Source of the DNA: Polaribacter marinus | GTDB lineage: Bacteria > Bacteroidota > Bacteroidia > Flavobacteriales > Flavobacteriaceae | DNA: 35,014 nt | Assembly (NCBI RefSeq): GCF_022662535.1 | Contig: NZ_JAKQYM010000014.1 | Location: 1 to 35,014, forward strand | Direction: 5' to 3' | Shown: positions 30,463 through 35,014 of the stretch, piece after piece | How positions within the stretch are numbered: position 1 is the first letter of the stretch | Layout of the letters: each line of letters opens with the position of its first letter | Translations under genes and position numbers: made by a program | The notes under the pieces: model-generated | Database searches by the model: none | Seen by the model: only the letters and a program-made list of their open reading frames with translations | Told to the model about the DNA's origin: nothing

Positions 30463-30784
30463 TGTATATTATAAAGATACACTGGCTGGTAGTATTATAG
30501 AAACTGCAGAGGGAGATTATGTCTTTACATATGATGCTTCATATGTAACCCAATACTCTAAACAATTTATCACATTTAGTATGCCTGTAAGGATTGAACC
30601 CTATACATCAGATCGATTGTTTCCTTTTTTTGAAGGACTAATACCAGAAGGATGGTTGTTAGAAATCGCTACCAAAAATTGGAAAATAAAAGCCAATGAC
30701 AGAATGGGGTTATTGTTAGCCTGTTGTCAAAATTGTATTGGAGCTGTTAGTGTTGTACCTATAAAAGAAAACGATGAAGCCTAA
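30449..30784 (+). CDS. hipS: HipS-like protein (HipA N-terminal subdomain)
   Basis: 111 aa. Matches the N-terminal subdomain of HipA: VYYKDTLAGSIIET, ITFSMPVRIEPYTSDRLFPF and the FEGLIPEGWLLE motif, then DRMGLLLACCQNCIGAVSV. In HipA this is part of one long protein; here it is a separate gene between hipB and the kinase, as in the HipBST system known from enteropathogenic E. coli, where HipS is the antitoxin. It overlaps hipB by 14 bp and hipT by 11 bp, pointing to coupled translation. Whether HipS has the antitoxin role here is inferred from that precedent. Confidence 0.85.
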   Translation: MRQGNVYYKDTLAGSIIETAEGDYVFTYDASYVTQYSKQFITFSMPVRIEPYTSDRLFPFFEGLIPEGWLLEIATKNWKIKANDRMGLLLACCQNCIGAVSVVPIKENDEA

Positions 30785-31718
30785 AAATAACTGCCTGTAT
30801 TGTTACAAAGCATTGACTAACGAAACGGATTTTCATGAAAAATGCGCGCTAGCATTCTTTGGAACCAAAGAAGTACCAAAGATTCCGTACAGTCTTGAAG
30901 ATATGGGGGCACTCGCGCAACATGTTGTAGAAAGAAGTATTGCAGTACCCGGAGTACAACCAAAACTATCTATGTCTTTAGTAAAAGATTCAGAAACTAA
31001 AGAACCCCTTAGACTTACCGTAGTTGGAGCTTTGGGAGGACATTATATTTTTAAACCACCTACATCACAATTTAGAGAAATGCCAGAAAATGAGCATTTG
31101 ACGATGCGTATTGCAGAAGCCTTTGGTCTGAACTTTGTTCCTTCTAGTTTGATACGTCTTGCCTCTGGAGAGCTCGCTTATATTACGAAAAGAGTTGATA
31201 GAACCTCTGAAGGAGAAAAAACACATATGTTGGATTTATTTCAGGTTACTGAAGCCTATGATAAATACAAAGGCTCTATGGAAAAAGTAGGCAAAGCCAT
31301 TGGTCAATATTCTACGAATACTTTACTTGATAAAATCTACTTTTTTGAATTAAGTTTATTCAGTTTTTTAACAGGAAATAATGATATGCATTTGAAGAAT
31401 TTTTCTTTGATAGAAAGTGTTTCTGGATGGGTTTTGGCACCTGCATATGATTTGTTAAATGTTAGCATTGTTTTACCAGAAGACACAGAAGAATTAGCAC
31501 TTACACTAGCAGGAAAAAAGAGAACGTTAGAAAAGAAACATTTTGAAAAACTAGGACAACTTTTAGATTTAACAGACAAACAAATTAAAGGTGTTTTTAA
31601 ACGTATGCTAAAAAATAAATCTAAAGCCATACAACTTATAAACGTTTCTTTTTTATCTGATGAAATGAAAACAGCTTACAAAACTGTTTTAGAAAATAGA
31701 TATCAACGCATTGAATAA
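30774..31718 (+). CDS. hipT: HipT-like serine/threonine kinase toxin
   Basis: 314 aa. Starts with a small Cys/His cluster (C7, C10, H21, C24). The Gly-rich region VPGVQPKLSMSL has S66-M67-S68, equivalent to the SxS autophosphorylation pair of HipT. YIFKPP has the ATP-binding lysine (K94). GNNDMHLKNFSL (201-212) has the catalytic N/D and K208-N209, and APAYDLL (222-228) the metal-binding aspartate D226. HipT kinases block growth by phosphorylating aminoacyl-tRNA synthetases (TrpS in E. coli; GltX for HipA). Length fits HipT plus its neighbour HipS equalling a full HipA. Kinase core looks intact and therefore active. Target unknown here. Confidence 0.88.
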   Translation: MKPKNNCLYCYKALTNETDFHEKCALAFFGTKEVPKIPYSLEDMGALAQHVVERSIAVPGVQPKLSMSLVKDSETKEPLRLTVVGALGGHYIFKPPTSQFREMPENEHLTMRIAEAFGLNFVPSSLIRLASGELAYITKRVDRTSEGEKTHMLDLFQVTEAYDKYKGSMEKVGKAIGQYSTNTLLDKIYFFELSLFSFLTGNNDMHLKNFSLIESVSGWVLAPAYDLLNVSIVLPEDTEELALTLAGKKRTLEKKHFEKLGQLLDLTDKQIKGVFKRMLKNKSKAIQLINVSFLSDEMKTAYKTVLENRYQRIE

Positions 31719-31792
31719 TTGAAACTAACTTTCAGACTCAACCTGCGTAGGTGGAGGTAATTGGTGATGTTTGAGAAATGGAAAAAATAAAT

Positions 31793-31825
31793 AAAGGGTA
31801 TTTTGGAAAAAATACTCTTTTTTTA
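31793..31825 (+). terminator. Intrinsic terminator after hipT
   Basis: AAAGGGTATTTT (31793-31804), loop GGAA, AAAATACTCTTT (31809-31820, one G.T pair), then a T-run to 31824. It lies 75 bp after the hipT stop on the plus strand. Typical rho-independent terminator. Confidence 0.85.
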
Positions 31826-31970
31826 TGTGCGGTGTTGAGGTGGGTATATGTAATGAACAATTCCCTGAAAGGGTTTTGAGAATGTAATGTACTTACCGCA
31901 GACACATGGCAAACATTGCCAATTGCTGGAACCTACTCCTTTGAAAGGGTGGTGGGGAAAGTGGACAAAT

Positions 31971-32841
31971 CCAAGGCTTTCTTTTCTTTGTTTCTTATTC
32001 TTTTCCATTGATGAAAAGAATCAAAAATCTAGTCTTGAATCTTCGGCGGTCAATTTCACTTTTGCTCTCTAAAAGAAAAAAACTCGCTTTGCTCAGACAG
32101 TTTTTCTTTTTACGTTCGCTTCAATTGATTGACGCTCGCCTGCCAGATTCTATGACAGTGGAGATGGTAACTTGTTTGTGAGATTGTTGTTGCTAATGTG
32201 AGATTGTTTCGATGAGCTCTTAATGACAGTGGGGATGGGACTAAAAATCAAGCCCCTCCTTTCTTTGTTTCTTATTCTTTTCCATTGATGGATACTGAAA
32301 CAAGTTCAGCACTGGCTTCATCAAAAATCTAGTCTTGAATCTTCGGCGGTCAATTATACTTTTGCTCTCTAAAAGAAAAAAACTCGATTTGCTCAGACAG
32401 TTTTTCTTTTTACGTTCGCTTCAATGGATTGACACTCGCCTGCCAGATTCTATGACAATGGAGATGGTAACTTGGTTGTGAGATTGTTGTTGCTAATGTG
32501 AGATTGTTTCGCTGAACTCTTAATGACCGTGGGGATGAAACTAAAAACCAAGCCCCTCTTTTCTTTGTGTCTTATTCTTTTCTATTGATGAAAAGAATCA
32601 AAAATCTAGTCTTGAATCTTCGGCGGTCAATTTCACTTTTGCTCTCTAAAAGAAAAAAACTCGCTTTGCTCAGACAGTTTTTCTTTTTACGTTCGCTTCA
32701 ATTGATTGACGCTCGCCTGCCAGATTCTATGACAGTGGAGATGGTAACTTGTTTGTGAGATTGTTGTTTCTAATGTGAGATTGTTGTTAGCTAATATGAG
32801 ATTGTTTCGCTGAACTCTTAATGACCGTGGGGATGGAACTA
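31971..32841. repeat. Three tandem copies of a 277-300 bp non-coding repeat
   Basis: Copies start near 31971, 32248 and 32548. Each carries CTTGAATCTTCGGCGGTCAA, the phrase TTTGCTCAGACAGTTTTTC, and CGCCTGCCAGATTCTATGAC, and ends with short GTGAGATTGTT tandem words. Copy 2 has a REP-like insert (ACTGAAACAAGTTCAGCACT) absent from copies 1 and 3; copy 3 has an extra ~22-bp unit. No gene is seen. Plausibly expanded by slippage or unequal exchange of intergenic repeats. Confidence 0.8.
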
Positions 32842-33127
32842 TGCTTTATAGTTTTAGTCCTTGATTTTTGTGTTAAAAATAGATTTGTTAGCGAAATGAA
32901 ACAAACAAAGAGTTGAGGTTAGGAATACTTTGATACTTCGACTACGTTTAGGATAAACTATACAACCCGAAAGACAGAGGTTTTTTTTTAAGCCCACTAC
33001 GCCAGCTGGCTCATTCACTAAAAACATCCACAGGATGTTTTTCTTAACGTTCTGCCCGGTTTTGGGTTTTGGGGAGTGAACCACTTGCATTTTATATCTA
33101 AATGATTGAGTTTGTTTTATTATTCCG
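32842..33127. other. Non-coding DNA with a perfect hairpin, left flank of the right array
   Basis: No gene seen. It holds a perfect hairpin AAAAACATCC-ACA-GGATGTTTTT (33021-33043), which could terminate transcription in both directions, and CCAGCTGG (33003-33010). GATACTTCGACTACG.. at 32931 is a flavobacterial REP-like word. Confidence 0.5.
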
Positions 33128-33173
33128 AAAATTTTAATCAAAAAGCAATATATTTGGTTAGATATAAGGAGTT
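33128..33173 (+). repeat. Half site A (head side, inverted) at the start of the right array
   Basis: AATCAAAAAGCAATATATTT and the following GTTAGATATAAGGAGTT match, in the opposite orientation, the head halves of the A sites, ending at GTT (33171-33173). The first cassette of the right array follows directly, so this mirrors half site A10 of the left array. TATATTTG inside it fits a -7 promoter box and is also present in A1-A3, A6 and A7. Confidence 0.6.
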
Positions 33174-33182
33174 GGCAACTAT

Positions 33183-33767
33183 ATGAAAATCAACCGTAGG
33201 AAAAATAACAAACGGAATAAACTTTCGATTATACTACCAATTTTGACAATAGTCGGAATTGGATTTATTGTTGTTTTAACTTCTGGTTATGAAAAAAGTT
33301 GGGAATTTAGTTGGAGCGGTATAGAACGAAATATTAAAGATTCAATTAGTGTTTATGAAATTCGGAATATTTCGAGTGGAATTGGAGGAAATGGAAAAGC
33401 AATTCCTGAAGAAATAGAAAGTAGGAAATGGATAATGAAAAACGCAACTGAATCTGAACTTATGAAACTTACGGAATTTCCAAACGGAAATATGAAGGCA
33501 ATTGCTTACGAAGGATTATTAAGAAAAAAAGAATTTAAGAATAAAAAAGAGCTAATTGAAAATGCAATTAATGATACAATATATTCAGTTTATTATGATT
33601 CTGGTTGTACAGGAATGAAAATGGGAATTGGAGAATATTTAATTCAGAATGTATTAATGATTGATAATAGAATTGAACCATTTTCGGCTGAATTAATAAC
33701 TGATTTTGGATTTTCAGAATTAGAAAAAAAAGAAATTCTAACTAAATTTCACAATCGGAAACAATAA
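33183..33767 (+). CDS. Single-helix membrane-anchored protein of unknown function
   Basis: 194 aa. Basic N-terminus (MKINRRKNNKRNK) then one transmembrane helix at about 14-33 (LSIILPILTIVGIGFIVVLT), so the rest is probably outside the inner membrane. Residues 75-160 (ESRKWIMKNATESELMKLTE, FPNGNMKAIAYEGLLRKKEF, YYDSGCTGMKMGIGEYLI) resemble a HEAT-like segment with a conserved Gly-Cys that I have seen in other flavobacterial cassette proteins. No catalytic motif recognised. First cassette of the right array. The ATG lies 9 bp after the GTT core, inside the head complementarity. Confidence 0.75.
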   Translation: MKINRRKNNKRNKLSIILPILTIVGIGFIVVLTSGYEKSWEFSWSGIERNIKDSISVYEIRNISSGIGGNGKAIPEEIESRKWIMKNATESELMKLTEFPNGNMKAIAYEGLLRKKEFKNKKELIENAINDTIYSVYYDSGCTGMKMGIGEYLIQNVLMIDNRIEPFSAELITDFGFSELEKKEILTKFHNRKQ

Positions 33768-33779
33768 AATACAGTTGCC

Positions 33780-33905
33780 AACACCTTGTATAAAAAATTG
33801 CTTAATTTGGCTTAATCAAAGTTTGTTGCATTTTTAATAAACTCTATTTTTCCTGCGGAAAAATGCCGTTCATTTAAAACGCAACTTTCCATACAAAACA
33901 ACGTT
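33780..33905 (+). repeat. Cassette-junction site B8 (attC-like, 126 bp)
   Basis: In gene direction AAC (33780-33782) to GTT (33903-33905). Inner arms TTGTATAAAAAATTGC/GCAACTTTCCATACAA: the top strand has A.C mismatches at positions 7, 8 and 12, the bottom strand G.T pairs. Internal loop 3/6. The tail AGTTGCCAAC complements the first cassette's head GTTGGCAACT (13 of 14 including flanks). Confidence 0.9.
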
Positions 33906-33914
33906 CTACGCAAT

Positions 33915-34709
33915 TTGAAAAAAACAGTACCAAACTTAATACGAATTGAATCGAGCTATGAACCAATAGCATCCGAAAGATTATTACTTTGGAGATATAA
34001 TCGTATAATCGATGAAGGATATACTTTTCCAATATTTGACTTTTATTGCTACTGTGCTCTTTTGATAAGACACGCTAAATTGGAACGGTATCCTGAAATA
34101 ATGCTAAACGGAACTGAACTTAAACCCGAAATAAAATTTCAACTAATAAACTTTCAAATTAACAACGATGAAGAAGTTTCAAAAACTGACAAGGAATTTC
34201 ATCTTGTAGAAATGAAAAAAATGTTAGTTGAACGAAAAAAGTTTATAAAAAAAGAAATTCGTCAAACTAAAATTGACAGAAGTGAAATAGAATCAATAAG
34301 TCCTAAAAACTCTGAATTTTATCGAACTCTATTAATTCTGACAAGGGAATTTACCGACATAACACTTATGGATTGGTTCATTCCAATTGTTTTGACTTAT
34401 GAAAGACTTATACATATCTTTATTAGACACATAGAAGAAACCAAATTTGCAGACGGAAAAAAGAAACGACAGACATTTTTCGATTATGAACCGAACGAAA
34501 TTTGGACTCTTTTAAAAACACTAATAAAATATGACAAAGAAAACATTGAAAATCATTTTCTGGAAAATAGTGTCCATCACCAATTGGAAAGGAAAGATTT
34601 AATGACAGATTATCTTCGGAATTATGAAAATCCAATAGTTTTTAATGGAGATAGTTTTGTAATACGAATTGACAAGAATGGATTTATTAAACAATTTTAT
34701 CAGTTATAA
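33915..34709 (+). CDS. Uncharacterised 264-aa protein with TTG start
   Basis: I do not recognise this protein. The frame opens with TTG (33915-33917), which overlaps the cassette's head box; the first in-frame ATG is some 80 codons in, so TTG is the likely start. Helical throughout with many charged residues (EMKKMLVERKKFIKKEIRQ; LILTREFTDITLMDWFIPIV; YERLIHIFIRHIEETKF) and a C-terminal small beta segment (YENPIVFNGDSFVIRIDKNG). No signal peptide or clear membrane helix, so cytosolic. Second cassette of the right array, followed by site B9. Coding is supported by length and composition. Confidence 0.7.
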   Translation: MKKTVPNLIRIESSYEPIASERLLLWRYNRIIDEGYTFPIFDFYCYCALLIRHAKLERYPEIMLNGTELKPEIKFQLINFQINNDEEVSKTDKEFHLVEMKKMLVERKKFIKKEIRQTKIDRSEIESISPKNSEFYRTLLILTREFTDITLMDWFIPIVLTYERLIHIFIRHIEETKFADGKKKRQTFFDYEPNEIWTLLKTLIKYDKENIENHFLENSVHHQLERKDLMTDYLRNYENPIVFNGDSFVIRIDKNGFIKQFYQL

Positions 34710-34720
34710 AAACTGCGTAG

Positions 34721-34843
34721 AACACCGTATATAATTTATTGCTAGTTCTAGCCTACTTACGAAAATCCTCGCGGATTTTCTATTCAGTTTTTATTTGCTA
34801 AATTACGTGCTAAACCACGCAACAAACCATATACAAACACGTT
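34721..34843 (+). repeat. Cassette-junction site B9 (attC-like, 123 bp)
   Basis: In gene direction AAC (34721-34723) to GTT (34841-34843). Inner arms GTATATAATTTATTGC/GCAACAAACCATATAC with A.C at positions 7, 8, 12 on top (G.T on bottom). The tail GCGTAGAAC complements its cassette's head GTTCTACGC (33903-33911) perfectly over 9, and 13 of 14 with the next bases. The loop has the hairpin GAAAATCC-TCGC-GGATTTTC. Confidence 0.9.
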
Positions 34844-34860
34844 ACCAAACATTTGACCAA

Positions 34861-35014
34861 TGTACTTTCCTGAAATAGGTTGACTAAAAATTAAACACTT
34901 AATTATAGTCACTTATGAAAACACAAAATGAACACTGGCTAAAAAAAAGCTATCAAAAAGCAACTTTAGAAACCAAACTTTTAGTCGTTGACCAAATCTT
35001 AAATGGTCAGATTT
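34861..35014 (+). mobile_element. Left end of an IS3-type element with start of orfA
   Basis: TGTACTTTCCTGAAATAGG (34861-34879) is a likely terminal repeat, similar to the IS-end remnants at 4289 and 4964. ATG 34915 opens a frame to the window end (33 codons: MKTQNEHWLKKSYQKATLE ... LLVVDQILNGQI), the usual start of a flavobacterial IS3-family orfA (helix-turn-helix transposase subunit). The rest of the element lies outside. It sits 18 bp after site B9. Confidence 0.6.

Noticed and set aside
31823..32008. Short frames on both strands after the hipBST terminator
   Set aside because: They arise from repeat DNA and have no start context or similarity to known proteins.
32567..32758. 63-codon plus-strand frame in the tandem repeat
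   Set aside because: Recurs imperfectly in each repeat copy with stops and shifts, so it is a by-product of the repeat.
28614..33173. An integrase gene in the central island
   Set aside because: Looked for tyrosine-recombinase motifs (R..HxxR..Y) in all frames of the island; only SLOG and hipBST genes are convincing.

Overview
The window is AT-rich DNA (by eye about 30% GC) from a member of the Bacteroidota, most likely Flavobacteriia. The clues are Bacteroidetes-type lipoproteins and signal peptides, TAnnTTTG promoter boxes, flavobacterial intergenic repeats and 'mobile mystery' genes. No ribosomal RNA, tRNA, CRISPR array, reverse transcriptase, integrase or complete transposase gene was found. 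Layout: (1) 1-28.6 kb is a one-directional array on the minus strand of about 17 gene cassettes, separated by conserved imperfect-palindrome sites. (2) 28.6-33.1 kb is a central island with a SLOG-fold gene, a three-gene hipBST-type toxin-antitoxin operon, and repeat-rich non-coding DNA. (3) 33.13-34.85 kb is a second array of the same kind running the other way (plus strand) with two cassettes. (4) An IS3-type element begins at about 34.86 kb and runs off the end.

The most important observation is the array. Two site families occur. A sites are about 204-211 bp and carry a terminator-like hairpin. B sites are 123-126 bp. In 12 of the 14 cassettes whose two ends can both be read, the first bases of the cassette (GTT plus 5-10 more) are repeated in inverted form at the start of the site that follows the same cassette, even when the two flanking sites belong to different families. 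This is the sequence logic of integron gene cassettes (R' and R'' boxes of attC). B sites fold as an R stem, an asymmetric 3/5-6 nt internal loop, a 16-19 bp L stem and a variable loop. The bottom strand has G.T pairs where the top strand has A.C mismatches, at the same stem positions in site after site. I infer an integron-like (superintegron-like) system in a flavobacterium; its recombinase is not in the window.

Cassette contents, reading leftward from 28.6 kb: three small genes (membrane proteins plus a 79-aa protein); a cassette without a convincing gene; a CDF cation transporter; a three-gene operon (Hsp70-TPR fusion, mini SF1A helicase, unknown 493-aa protein); a lipocalin-like lipoprotein; a 60-aa membrane protein; a SHOCT-tailed secreted protein; a DUF4468 protein; a four-gene operon (1253-aa UPF1/DNA2-like helicase, PIN-domain protein, fused DUF1257-DUF2997 protein, Ycf46-like AAA ATPase); a PD-(D/E)XK nuclease; a Fic protein; a lipoprotein; a chimeric mobile-mystery A/B gene; a secreted/cytosolic pair; a lipoprotein; a MORN-repeat protein; and a ParD-like antitoxin cut by the window start. 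Toxin-antitoxin, Fic and nuclease genes suit a cassette array that carries defence and stabilisation functions.

The two multi-gene operons sit in separate cassettes but are bracketed in the same way by a third, covarying hairpin family (C elements: one type upstream, another downstream). I do not recognise either operon as a named system. Both are tightly coupled and look like candidate defence or stress modules.
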